From Catonia carolina (lineage: Eukaryota > Arthropoda > Insecta > Hemiptera > Achilidae), in contig JAQMRL010000010.1 in assembly GCA_035578175.1 (NCBI GenBank), positions 29,875,784-29,939,783 of the forward strand: 64,000 nt of DNA, given 5' to 3'. Shown here piece by piece: positions 12,060 to 22,266 of this stretch (position 1 is its first letter; each line of letters opens with the position of its first letter). The notes below the pieces were generated by a model. That model saw nothing but the letters and a program-made list of their open reading frames with translations. It did no database searches and had not been told where the DNA came from. The position numbers and the translations under genes were made by a program.

Positions 12060-12190
12060 TTAAAATCGATGATTGCCGGCTCTAGGGTTAATGTAAGAGT
12101 TCTTGCAGGTTCAACCCAGAAAGTAAACCGGCAACCTCTAGCTTAATATCAAGAACGTTCCTCACTGAGCCACTAACGTAATCTAGTGGT

Positions 12191-12255
12191 ACTTTACTTA
12201 AGTTACAAATTTCAACTTTGTACAATGTTCCGTTCTTGAGATATTTTGTTCGATT
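12191..12255 (+). mobile_element. Rep-A fragment
   Basis: Contains AAATTTCAACTTTGTACAATG and GTTCCGTTCTTGAGATATTTTG, the stretch just upstream of the CA run in Rep-A. Only about 60 bp are preserved. Confidence 0.65.
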
Positions 12256-12274
12256 TTCTTCTCAGTACGAAAGA

Positions 12275-12370
12275 CAATTGTAAACCACCTCACTCCTTGT
12301 TTTCCTTAGTAAAGCCTCCAGACGAAAGGCAGTTCAAACCTGCCTTTCGGTTGATGACTTAAACAACCTA
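12275..12370 (+). mobile_element. SINE-B 3' fragment
   Basis: Matches the last about 95 bp of SINE-B: AAACCACCTCACTCC, TTAGTAAAGCCTCCAG, GTTCAAACCTGCCTTTCGG, TGATGACTTAAACAACC. It is truncated on the 5' side. Confidence 0.8.
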
Positions 12371-12489
12371 ACTAACAGTACAATTAATTATATGTGGTCT
12401 CTATTTTACTGAAATTTTAAAATTTTGAATTTTTTTTCTTGAAATTCCTTGGTTTTCATACGATAAATGTCAGTAATAAAATTTGATTT

Positions 12490-12850
12490 CAATAACTATT
12501 ATTTTTTTATGACTTTATTTACACAAATTTTCCGTTAATTAAATTCTCTACAAGTTTTGTTTAAAATTTTCTGTGTTTATTACCTATTTAACAAAGTTAT
12601 TGTACGTCAAACGTAAAAAATTCTGTTTCTCGACTTATTTTTTTAATTTGACGTAGAATATCTTAAAAACTAAGAGAGATACAGTTCTGGGACTTGTTTT
12701 ATTTGATTAAGCAGCTCAAAAACTATAATAAACAAATTCATTTGTTCCTTACATTACCTTCTTAGAATTCCAAAAAAAATCTTCATTTCACCCAGAGTTC
12801 CAAATTCTTGGCGAAATTTTTCACTACCTACCCATAACTCGTTAACTACA
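12490..12850 (-). mobile_element. MITE-I-related segment
   Basis: The reverse complement shares ordered blocks with 26380-26720: GTTAACGAGTTATGG against GTTAGCGAGTTACGG, TTAAGATATTCTACG against AGAGATATCTTACA, and ACTTGTAGAGAATTTAATT against TTTGTAGAAAATTTAATT. Terminal repeats were not found here. The open frame at 12846-13088 has no recognisable motif. Confidence 0.5.
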
Positions 12851-13084
12851 CATTTTTGAACCTATGTTTATGAACTTCTTTCATTATTTTTACTAGTACA
12901 ATAAGCTCAAAAAGCACCTGTAACACTAATCGAAACAACAAGTTGATTGTACATCCGATAGTTGACGATAGATTATGATATATTAAATTTACATGTGAAT
13001 TTATCCTCACTGAATTTATTATAGAAAAATGTATTATAAATTGGTATATATACGTATAAATTAATTGACTGAAAGAACAGCCAA

Positions 13085-13170
13085 ACAAAAATTAGGTACA
13101 ATACTCACCTCAAAGTATTACATCATCAAGATATCTTTCGTCTCACTCAGAGACATCTTCAAAATGAACA
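13085..13170 (-). mobile_element. FB-G-related fragment with decayed hammerhead-like hairpin
   Basis: Shares GCCAAACAAAAATTAG, ACTCACCTCAAAGTATTA and CTTTCGTCTCACTCAGAGAC with the FB-G arm. On the minus strand the second core block GACGAAAGAT and the stem II hairpin remain, but the CTGATGA block has become TGAAGA. Confidence 0.6.
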
Positions 13171-13174
13171 TCTC

Positions 13175-14030
13175 ACGTTATACACATGTCTAAACCGTTA
13201 AGATGATAATCTGTATAAGTTTAGAGAAGGTTAATTTAGAATCTGTTTTCCTCCCTCCGAAGATAATCTGCTAGAGGCTTAAACACATTATGTTTTAACA
13301 TTATAAAATAAGTTGGTGAAGTACAGGGTTTTGTTTCATTATTATTAGGCTAACAACCACCTACGTGAGTTTTGAATGCAAACCATTTCTGATTGGTTAT
13401 TGAAAAATGTACCTGTTACACTTCTAAGAATCACAAAATGAAAATTCTGAAATATTTTTGTTATAAATACAATTTTTTCTTGTTTGACGTGCTTTCTTCT
13501 TTTGAAATTGAGTCACAAAAAAGTAAAAATTATAATTTGTAATTTTTGGTTAAAATGTAAAAAGTTTTTTTGATTTATTATTAATAAGTTTAGTATTTCT
13601 ACATGAATGTAGCCTTTTCAGCTGTGAAAAAGATTGCTAAGAGCGATAACAAAGTTAAAATTTTCATTTTCTAAATCTAATTAACGTCTAGCTATTTTAA
13701 AAGTAGCTGATGTTGAATTTATTTTTTTTTAAATTATTTTTATCAACTTCTGTTTATTCATTAATTAATTTCACTTTGGTATAAAAACCGTGAAGAGTTA
13801 AATTATGTGAGAATGTTTGGTAAACTTGTAAAAAAATTTAAACAAGTAATAAAACAGGCTTTGAAATTGTGTAAAAATTAAATACACATTTAAATTTCAT
13901 CGTGTAGAATGGTAGTTAAGCATAATAATATGAGAAAATATTGAAAAATTATTATATCTGAAAACCTGTGAGCTCATTTATTCGTTCTGTAATCTATTAT
14001 AATGTTAAATGTGGCTGATAAGTTTCTTTT
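13175..14030. other. AT-rich stretch, nothing recognised
   Basis: No repeat, RNA or coding signal I can support. Confidence 0.5.
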
Positions 14031-14034
14031 TCGG

Positions 14035-14905
14035 TATTTAAGTTAGCGCAGTGGTTATCGCGCCAGCCTAGAACGCGGAGTTTGATTCCTGGCCAGGATC
14101 TGGAAATTTTCACAAGTCAAAACCCACTGTTTTAGATTCATCTTCTTCTTCAGGTGCCTTCTCCATTACGAAGGTTGGCTATCATCATGGTCAGTTATAC
14201 CTTGTCCACTGCTGCTCTGAAAAGGTCATGCGATGAGCAGTTAAATGCTTCTCTCAGGTTTCTTAACCAGGATATTCGTCTGCGTCCCACCGAGCGTTTA
14301 CCAACGAGTTTCCCTTGAATTATGAGATGCAGAATCTCGTATTTAGGCCCCCTCATGATGTGTCCAAGGTATGTCAGTTTTCTTATCTTTATGCTCTGCA
14401 GGATTTCCAGCTCTTTCCCCATTCTTCTGAGGACCTACATATTTGCGACCCTGTCCGTCCACGGTATTTGAAGCATCCTCCGGTAGGTCCACATTTCAAA
14501 CGCTTGTAGACGGGTCTCACATTCTTTGGTGAGTGTCCACGCCTCTACCCCATACAAGAGGATGGGAAAGACGTAGCACTTCAAGAGGCGGGTCCTGGTT
14601 TCGAGGCTCAGGTCGCGGGTCGATAGAAGAGGTCTCATTTTTAGGAATGCTGCCCTGGCCTTTTCAATTCTGATCTTTATTCCTGGCAGGTGGCTTGCAC
14701 TGCAATTGACTCGGGTTCCCAGATAATTATAGGCTTCCACTTGTTCGATTCTGTCTTTCCCAGCAAAAAGTTGTTCCTGTGGATTGTCTCGCTTAGTAAT
14801 TACCATGTATTTTGTCTTTTTACCGTTTGGTCTAGATTCATAACCCACCATATTCGCCAATAACCAAGTTGATGCAACTGTAAATAAATAAAATAAAACA
14901 AAGTA
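14035..14905 (+). mobile_element. SINE-E split by a LINE insertion
   Basis: The tRNA-like head (14040-14100) has a box-A-like GCGCAGTGGTTATCGCG and a box-B-like GTTTGATTCCTGG. The body runs to TAGATTCAT (14133-14141). After the LINE insert, TAGATTCAT recurs at 14833-14841 and the SINE resumes (AACCCACC...AATAACCAAGTTGATGCAAC) into an A-rich tail near 14905. The continuous copy at 25262-25428 shows the same order without the interruption. Confidence 0.75.
14142..14832 (-). pseudogene. 5'-truncated LINE (RTE-like), ORF2 C-terminus, with 9-bp target duplication
   Basis: The minus-strand protein (about 14432-14832, then 14195-14422 after a frame change) has KKTKYMVIT, IRIEKARAAFLKMR, LLYGVEAWTLTKE, AFEMWTYRRML, a break, then YLGHIMRG, GKRSVGRRRISWL. 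These are conserved carboxy-terminal blocks of insect LINE 'endonuclease-reverse transcriptase' proteins. The RT catalytic core is absent. On the sense strand the 3' end finishes in GAAGAAGAA rather than poly(A), which fits RTE-type microsatellite tails. TAGATTCAT flanks both sides. Clade assignment is tentative. Confidence 0.8.
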
Positions 14906-15182
14906 TTTAAGTTAATTTTATTTATTACATTTTTGTTTAGCCCACTTGTATTTAAATATTTATTTTAGTGTGTGAAATCGCTTCCACCTCTTTGATTTAT
15001 TAGCGATTCTTATGGGATACGGTACGGAATCGGTGGGTTTTCTAACCTGTTATAATTTTCATACCGTACCTTCTGAGTTGCCGTGCAGTGCAGTCTTTTA
15101 GTTTAACTACTACAAGGAGAATTTTAAAAAGATAATGTGGCATAATACTTTTTTTAATTTATTTTATAGTCATATCAACTGC

Positions 15183-15320
15183 TTGGTTATTAGCGACTAC
15201 GGTGGATTGTGTTACTGTAACTGTGAGTTTCAACTTGTGAAAATTTTTAGATCCTAGCCGGGAATCGAATTCGGAACCTCCACATGGTAAGCTAACCACT
15301 AAGCCACGGAGACGGCCATA
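15183..15320 (-). mobile_element. SINE-E copy
   Basis: The reverse complement carries a head with CTTAGTGGTTAGC and a box-B-like GTTCCGAATTCGATTCCCGG, then the SINE-E body (CTAAAAATTTTCACAAGTTG, CGCTAATAACC). The order matches 14035-14141 and 25262-25428. Confidence 0.7.
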
Positions 15321-15411
15321 ATATTTTTCCATGTATCAGCTGTTTAACAGCTGCAATGTACACACATTAAAGTTTTAAAAAAATACTTAAAAATGAAGAA
15401 TTAACTAGGGA

Positions 15412-15722
15412 TTTTTTATTTTTTTTTATTCCTAATTTGTGTACGATGCAATCTGTTCAGTTTAGAACAATAAGCAACCCCATGACCCAATGAGATGAGG
15501 ATGATGTGCATGACGTGTAAATGAGGTGTAGTCTTGTACAGACCCAGACCGACCATTCCTGAGAGAGTATGGTTGATTGAACCCCAACCATAAAAGTACA
15601 CTGGTAACCACTATCTCGCATTCAAATCCGTATAAAAGTAACTTTAAAAGTAACCTTTACTAGGATTTGAACCAGGAACCTTCGTCTCCGAAAATCAGCT
15701 GTTAAATAGCTGATTTTGGGAC
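15412..15722 (-). mobile_element. SINE-C copy, tRNA head nearly complete
   Basis: Reverse complement: box B GGTTCAAATCC (plus-strand 15663-15673), preceded by the AGCTGATTTTCGGAGACGAAG stem region, then the body (GTACACCGG-side segment, CTCAGGAATGGTCGG, ACAAGACTACACCTCAT) and a tail ending TTAGGAATAAAAAA at the low-coordinate end. The box A end (CTAGTGG) is missing here but present at 48100. Pol III-type internal promoter boxes define the family as tRNA-derived. Confidence 0.8.
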
Positions 15723-15724
15723 TA

Positions 15725-16485
15725 GGGATTAAAATAAAATAAAGGATATTTTGTTGAACATAATTTTAAAAAATGCTTTCAAGAAGTAAGGTAGTGGGAG
15801 AAATTAAACATTAAGTTTTTTCGACGTGAAGTGCAGCGAGTGAGAGGTTGCTAGTTTCTTTGATAAGGGGACAGAAGAATATGTTTACCATTTAGACAAT
15901 ATGAATTTTGTCCTTCGTGTAAATGTTAATCGTTATTATGAAATGTGAAGTTCCATGAATCTTTGGTCAAGAGTATTTCCTAAATATACTTTGTCAGTCT
16001 GTGGGGTTGTTGTATTATTTAAGTAGAGGTAAAATTATTAAATTTTGCAGGATTCACCTTGGATTTATACTTGTGTAAACATTCTTTAAGTTAAAAAAGA
16101 ACATCAAAAAATAATTTTTGGTTTATAAACTGTTTTGATTATTATGTTTCTTAAATAAGTCATCTATACGTTTTCAAGATCATAAATTAGACTTGTATAA
16201 ACGTTTGAAAGTTTTAAGAAAGTTCAGCAGAAAATTAGAAACAATAGGGTGGTACTTTATATAACTTTCAATTTTCAGTCAGTTTTTGAAGGTGAAACTG
16301 ATTTATAAATTATTTAAGTTTACGAAGAATGTATTATCAAAGGTTAACATTTATGTGTCAATTAAAATAGTTATTTTTACTGCATCAAATATTTATTTCA
16401 AGAAGTTATTTTTTTTTTTACTACATGTTCATTGTAAAAAAAAAAATTTGATGAATTAAGTTCGTTTTTAGAAAAAGGTAATATT
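15725..16485. other. AT-rich stretch, nothing recognised
   Basis: No supported feature. Confidence 0.5.
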
Positions 16486-16490
16486 TTTTT

Positions 16491-16710
16491 TTTTTATCCG
16501 AGGCGGCGAGAAAAACTCATGTTCACTCCCTCACGATGAGGGAAGTAGTGTTGGACTCAATTGAGGCGTCCTCGTCCAGCCCCAAGGAGGCCGCAACCGC
16601 CTTACCAACCAAGAACCCGCCGCCTGGCCACTTGATCCGACATCAGCAAACAACCCTCCACCGCCCTCGGAAATGTTTATATAAAACTACAAGGGAAATG
16701 TCGGGTAAAA
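16491..16710. other. GC-rich island of unknown origin
   Basis: This 220-bp segment is conspicuously GC-rich against the AT-rich surroundings and has sharp edges (T-run before, AAAAAAAC after). The plus strand is open at 16536-16718 with a Pro/Ser/Thr/Ala-rich 60-residue translation, and the minus strand is also partly open. I recognise no family. It could be a fragment of a LINE ORF1 or LTR-element gag, or a CpG-rich host exon scrap; nothing here decides. Confidence 0.35.
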
Positions 16711-16719
16711 AAACATAAA

Positions 16720-17780
16720 AAGTTAATAACTTTAGGTATTTCAAAAAGATCATAGTTCAGACCACACTCTTATTTTGATTATATTCTCCGTAGAAGCCCT
16801 TGAAAATAATAATCAATAGCTTGTACATATATCAGTCCAGTATTTTTTTTTTAGCTAAATACTTTAAAATTGAACCTAAATTTACCTTAGTTTTTAAGTT
16901 GTGTGCAATATATAGTTTGGGGGTTTACTAATTAAAATTTAATGATACTGGCTGTTGTACCACTCATAGGGCAAAGTACTTTTGTAGTAAGTACGAAAAT
17001 TCCTGACTTCGTTTATAGCGCGGTAGGTGAAGAAACAAGGGGTCAGTGAATGACTCCTTACACCGGCGTTATAACCGGGGACCACTGTATCAAATGTTTT
17101 TCATCTAGAGCTTAAATTTTAAGTAAAAAATAAAAAAACGTTCTGCAGTACGCGTTATTGATGCTGGAAAATAATACACTTTGCGTTGTAAGCATAAACA
17201 TGCTCTTAAGCTTTTAGTTTTATTAGAAAGTGTTGTTACGCGTAAAAGATTTTACTCATGGTTGTTTAAACAAAAAAGAGAAAATTGTTAAATTCTGAAA
17301 TATTTTTATTATTTTGAGACGAATCGGTCAAATTTAAACCGTGCCAATGAAAAGTTGACCGGAGTAAAAAGAAATGCGTCACGTAGCCTATAAAATAGGT
17401 GTTTTATAGTAATTTAACGCGATTTCAGTGTCGGATACAAAAATTACATCGTTAGGATCCTTTTCAAAAATTGAAGCTAGTAAATTCTGAAAAAATCAAT
17501 GATTTATTCTCGTTTTATTAGACAATTTTATAGAAATTTTTTTTTATCAAATCAGCAAAATTACAATCTGTCCTGTTATAAAAACCAAGAACAATAAGTA
17601 ATAAGGTTAACATAGAAAAGACAAATTTACAACAATATTATACATTAATAATAATTATTGTTACAGATAATTGTTTTGTAATTTTAAAAAATTAATTAAT
17701 TTTGAAGTGATTCGAAATTTAAATAAAGAAGAAAATATTTACACATATAGGCTACACATAAAAATATCTACAATAAAAAT
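16720..17780. other. AT-rich stretch, nothing recognised
   Basis: No supported feature. A slightly GC-richer patch near 17010-17100 (ACACCGGCGTTATAACCGGG) contains a short palindrome without known context. Confidence 0.45.
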
Positions 17781-17783
17781 TTA

Positions 17784-18365
17784 ATTGTGTTCGAATCTGT
17801 TAATTAAATCCATTTCGTTGTACCTGTTAAGTCTTGTGAACGTATAGTTACTGTTGTCCAGTAAGTTTATAGCGAGATGATTTGGATGTCCGTTTAGCCT
17901 TTGTTCGTACGTTTTGCTAAATCGTGTAATTTCATGTCTTACTGAGTTAAGTTGTATGTCGTTATAGATATATTTGTTTCGTATGTACCATGGTATCCTA
18001 AGAGATTATCGTAAAAATTTTGTTTGAAAACGTTCCAAAATGTCAATATTAGTATTTTTAGTTGTCCCCCAAAGTTGTATCCCGTACGTCCACACCGGCT
18101 TGAAAATTGTCTTGTACAGCAACAGTTTTGATTCAATTGAAAGTTGTGAGCGTCTCCCAGTTAACCAAAAAGTATTTCTCAATTTCAAGTCCAATTGTCT
18201 TCGTTTCGTCAAAATGTGTTTCTTCCATGTCAGTCGGCGGCCCAGATGAAGCCCCAAGTACTTCACCTCTTCTGACCGTGGCACCACAATGTAATTAAGT
18301 ACTATTGGTGGGCACGTTCGTCTACGAAGAGTGAATGTGACATGGACTGACTTAGTTATAGAAAA
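17784..18365 (-). pseudogene. Jockey-like LINE, ORF2 C-terminal fragment
   Basis: The minus-strand frame opens at about 18360 (KSVHVTFTLRRRTCPP) and runs through VKYLGLHLGRRLTWKKHI, FKPVWTYGIQLWGTT, then after a frame change near 18006 continues YIRNKYI, YEQRLNGHPNHLAINLLDN to a stop near 17780. These blocks are the conserved post-RT region of Jockey-clade ORF2, similar in layout to 39133-39720. The RT catalytic region is missing. Confidence 0.85.
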
Positions 18366-18369
18366 TGAA

Positions 18370-18755
18370 GCGAAAAAATGTTTCTTTATACCGATTACCT
18401 GCCGAAGGTATAATTAAACATTTTTTTTCGCTAAATTTTATTTATTTTGTTTAAAATCTTTTATATAAACTCAGAAAAATTTAATTTTTGAAAAAATTTT
18501 TTAAGAGGGCGGAGATATAAAAAGGTTCGTTTACGCACCTTTGGCAAAATGTGGGCAAAATATCCTGTTAAAGAAAAATATACGGGTTATAGAAAACAAT
18601 AGTTCTGATTATACTTTGATAATTTGTTTATTATTTTACTATAAAAATACGAAATTATATTTAATAAATGAAATAAAAATGACACTTTTTCAATAAATCT
18701 ACAAAAAATACAATGTTATGTTACTATAACAAACAAAAACATTTCAAATAACAAT
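18370..18755. other. Flank of the piggyBac pseudogene
   Basis: AT-rich non-coding sequence. The only notable element is GGTTCGTTTACGCACCTTTG at 18524, also found on the far side of the transposase relic. Confidence 0.5.
18524..18545 (+). repeat. 22-bp motif, copy 1 (left of piggyBac relic)
   Basis: The 22-mer begins GGTTCGTTTACGCACC and ends TTTGGC. It is repeated inverted at 20148-20169 and direct at 20493-20514, bracketing the transposase pseudogene. Part of it is itself palindromic (GGTGCGT/ACGCACC in the inverted copy). It may be a subterminal repeat of the transposon. Confidence 0.6.
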
Positions 18756-19995
18756 TCAATGATTATTACGTTTTCTTGTGATATTCTTGAAAACACTTTG
18801 AATCTCGTACTTTACATTTTGTGCATAAATATATTGTATGGCTTTTGCAGAGTCTACACTTCGTCTTGTTTTTTTATCGTGCTCTGATATTATATGTCCA
18901 ACTTTATCGAAACGGATATCATTTGGCACACTGTTTTTTGAAGGACGGCCTTTGTTGGAATTTTGATACGAAGGAATGTTTTCTTCAGATTGAATTTCTC
19001 TTTCATCAATTCTTTGTGGAATCTTCGGTTCTTCAGACTTTATCATTGATAGAACCAAGCAAGACCGAAAGTCGATTTGGCTCATTTTATTGTTATTTAC
19101 AAGTTTAAATATTTTCCATGAATTTACTATAATGGAATCGATAGCATTTATAAATAATGGCCACCACCACTTCTTGCCACGAATTCGAATTCTGTAATTC
19201 GCAATACCATTGTCATGAGAGTCAACTCCACCCGTGTTCTTTACATAATCACTTATCATTATCGGCTGACCAACAACAATTTCTTTTCCTTCTTTACGAC
19301 TGTACCTCTTTGTGTTTGCCAAAGGGTAAATACCTGCGTGGTTGCTGGCAACTGTCACTACCGCATTATCATTCCATCGGACTACAGCAGTTTCTTTTCT
19401 TGTGTCAAATGCAAAATCAAAAGACCCCCTGTCCGTTTTCTTTATTTCTTTTGAAGTTTTAATAGGACAAAAGGGGAGTCTATTTTCTCTTACAGTGCCA
19501 GTTGCAAAGAATCCTTTCTCTTTTAACAAAGTAAACAGATTATAAGAAGAGAAAAAATTGTCAAAAAAGATTTTATGTTCATTAGGATTACGTATAACAG
19601 ACAACAAATTTATTATTTCTTGTGCCCCTAAACCATACTCAGATGTTTCTTTGGTTGCACCTCCATATGGAATAAATTTATACAAATAACCATCAGAACT
19701 GCATAGACACCACAATTTGAAGCCAAACCTTATTGGTTTTCCTTTTATGAATATTTTGGCTGAATGCTTACCAAAATACGGAACCATTTCTTCATCAATC
19801 GATAAATGGTGTGAAAAAATACCAAACTGCATATTTTTTTCATTGACTGCAACAAAATATGGTCACAGTTTTGCAAATTTATCTTCCTTGTCAAGTATCT
19901 TGTTGTCAGAATGATGTAAATTCTGTTTTATTTGTCTAAACGTGTTTCGGCTCATTGAATTACGCACTATTTCAATGACAAAGGCTTCACAACGA
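18756..19995 (-). pseudogene. piggyBac-type transposase pseudogene
   Basis: A DDE-superfamily transposase relic of the piggyBac (PGBD-like) family, which inserts at TTAA. The open part is 358 aa from 19832. Catalytic-type blocks are SIDEEMVPYFGK (Asp13), FFDNFFSSY (Asp91, a spacing of 78 as in piggyBac D268-D346) and GGVDSHD (Asp204/207), then KKWWWP. Upstream, the same frame continues to about 19995 (NSMSRNTFRQIKQNLHHSDN) but is cut by TGA at 19863-19865, where CGA would give the usual Arg. Near the C-terminus a frame change at a seven-base homopolymer (18869-18875) hides a Cys-rich end (CxxC, CTKC, CFQEYH) in another frame, stopping at 18766. The N-terminal domain is missing. Confidence 0.92.
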
Positions 19996-20147
19996 ATGAA
20001 AATTGTAAAGGTTCAATCCAATTATAAATACTACAAACAACTCATAATGACTCATATAAATCACGTCATAATGACATAAACATTTGTATACATAAACTGA
20101 TGATGAAAGAAAAAACTGGACTGAGTGGTGATGATTCACCGCTATTG

Positions 20148-20169
20148 GCCAAAGGTGCGTAAACGCACC
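20148..20169 (-). repeat. 22-bp motif, copy 2, inverted (right of piggyBac relic)
   Basis: Reads GCCAAAGGTGCGTAAACG then CACC on the plus strand, the reverse complement of copy 1 with few changes. Together with copy 1 it frames about 1.6 kb around the transposase relic. Confidence 0.6.
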
Positions 20170-20492
20170 ATTTGTTTTAAATGTCTGTATGCAATACTAA
20201 TTTTAAAAATAATTTATTATATCTTATTTGTGATTTATTATGACTCATTTACTAACAAATAAACTAAAAATCAAACCCATAACAAAGTAATCGTGTTTAT
20301 GATATTTGTTTGGAAAAACTGGTGCAAGACTACGTAAAACAGTGAATCTTAAAATTTATATAGATCTTAAACTACACAAGAAATACTTTCGAAACTTTTT
20401 TTGTATAATGTAAACTTTGCAAATTATAAGCACTAATTGTTAAAAGAAGAAAAAAGTTATGTAAATTCAAGAAAAAAAATTGAACTGGAAAA

Positions 20493-20514
20493 GGTTCATT
20501 TACGCACCTTTGGC
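20493..20514 (+). repeat. 22-bp motif, copy 3
   Basis: GGTTCATTTACGCACCTTTG then GC, in the same orientation as copy 1 and followed by TTAA at 20517-20520. A third copy outside the inverted pair suggests either an internal repeat of a longer element or a second, deleted copy. Confidence 0.55.
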
Positions 20515-20524
20515 AATTAATCGG

Positions 20525-21155
20525 TAAACAGTTTTACGTATAATTCAGATGTTATTCAGAATGCTGTGTGGTTATTTATTTAACACATGAGAAGTTCTTT
20601 TGTTTTTGCTATTTTTTAAAATAATATTTTGAATATTTTTTCGACAGACGTTAAAGAAAACAACGTTCCAAAAATTAATAAGTAAAAATCAGTGTTGATT
20701 TTAGTATTATATTTTAATTTTGTTTGAACAGTGTAACAAAATTGTATTTAAATTTTAATAAAGAAGAAAAATAAACATTTTAATAACAATATTTTCATGA
20801 TAAAAGATACTTAAAGGTTTGTTTATAAATGAACATGATATTGATAACTTTATCTAAATTTTAAATTCATTGTTAACAAAACAACATCAGTCAATCATGA
20901 ATGCCGAATTTTGTTTTCAATGTTGGTTTTGGAGTCTGTTTTGTTCAATGTTATTCACAAAATAACGTTACGAAGAGACTTTTGTTATTTTTTATTGCAA
21001 TTTTTTAAACTGTCGTTTACAACGAACAAAAATTTCAAATGATTTTGAACGTTGATCTATTTTTAATGGCAAAACTGATATTTAGGGATTTTTTTATCTG
21101 CTAGATAAAATTTTAACATCAAAATTATAACCAAGAATAAATAATTCATAGCATA
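20525..21155. other. AT-rich stretch, nothing recognised
   Basis: No supported feature. Confidence 0.5.
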
Positions 21156-21158
21156 TTA

Positions 21159-22115
21159 AAAAATTTGGTGTGAAACACTCACACAACTTTCTCTTGCCAA
21201 AGCAAATTAATGATCAATATAACCTAACATTAGTAATAAAACATTAGAAATAAACAAAAAACTAACCTAAAAAAACATAACCATATTTTAATCATGAGTG
21301 AAAGACACAAAATGAAAATCGACCTCAGTTAGGTTTAAAAATACGGAAAATCACTCTTTCACGCTAAATTAGGCTCTGTAGAGAAAAATGTTTTAAATAA
21401 AAGTTCTAGATCTTTTAATTTCCTATAAATTTTATTTTTACACTTTTGTCGTAAAATTTACTAAGGCCGAAATCTTAAAATAATCAATTTTTCACACGTT
21501 TTTGAAAAAAAACAGAAAATTGCTAATTACCGCTAAACTAACCGTTATACAAAAAAAGTTGATATAAAAATCGTAGGATGGTAAATTCTCTACAATCTTT
21601 ATGATATTTATGTACATTTTGCGTTAAAATGCATATTAAAGACGTAATCTTAAAAAAAAAAAACATTTTTTTTACGTGAAAACAGCCTCACCAAAAATTT
21701 CAGCAAACATAGCGCCTACCCTATCTTGTAAAGCATAAAAAATTAAGTAAACCAGGCGATTTTTAAAAAACATCGTAGAACCAGTTTTTGAGAAAATCGC
21801 AAAAAAGTGAAAAACTACACGAATAAACTACCTAACTTCCGGTTGACCGATTTTGATGAAAATGTTCGTGTCGGGTGCGGTAGTGGTATGTAACTTAAGT
21901 TTTAAGTTTAAAGTTCGTATGATGTTCCGTCCTTGAGATATTCTGTTCAAACACACACACAAAAACACACACTCAGACCAATCGCTAAAAACATGTTTTT
22001 TGGGTTCAGGGGGTCTGAAAACGTGTAGATCTGGTGAAACTCGATTTCAAAAAATCGACATGATAACAATACTTTCTTTCTTATATATATTCATATAGGC
22101 AAGAGAAAGTAAAAA
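21159..22115 (+). mobile_element. Rep-A, full-length
   Basis: Runs from AAAAAATTTGGTGTGAAAC to GGCAAGAGAAAGTAAAAA with both hairpins and the subterminal inverted repeat. The CA run is very short and interrupted (21952-21975). Small deletions relative to 45931-46917 mark it as an older copy. Confidence 0.88.
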
Positions 22116-22266
22116 TTATATTTTGTGAGTAGCACCTGGGCTATACGTTTATTTTTATTTCTGAGAAAACGAGGAAATAAAGTTTGGATTATTCTTGAAA
22201 ATTAGGTTTTACATATAAATTGGTTAAAATTTGCTTCAAAATATTTTTACTACGAACTAGAACACA

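Larger units (their letters stand above)
10464..12091. mobile_element. piggyBac-like element with TTAA duplication, carrying SINE-F and MITE-J
   Basis: The left end is TTAA (10464-10467) followed by CCCTTAAGCCCGCAAT. The right end, read on the minus strand, is TTAA (12088-12091) followed by CCCTAGAGCCGGCAAT, matching at 13 of 16 positions. TTAA target duplication and CCC termini are classical for piggyBac elements. Inside, an acidic plus-strand stretch near 10640 (SDSRDAEAI) is reminiscent of piggyBac transposase N-termini, but no catalytic region is left. SINE-F (10821-10962) and MITE-J (11305-12059) are nested within. Confidence 0.6.

Noticed and set aside
14195..14860. An intact gene for a reverse transcriptase-like protein
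   Set aside because: Needs a frame change, lacks the catalytic core, and its first residues derive from the SINE target sequence.
16536..16718. Proline/serine-rich small protein gene
   Set aside because: Only composition supports it; no start context, motif or homolog recognised, and both strands are partly open. Kept as a GC-rich island only.
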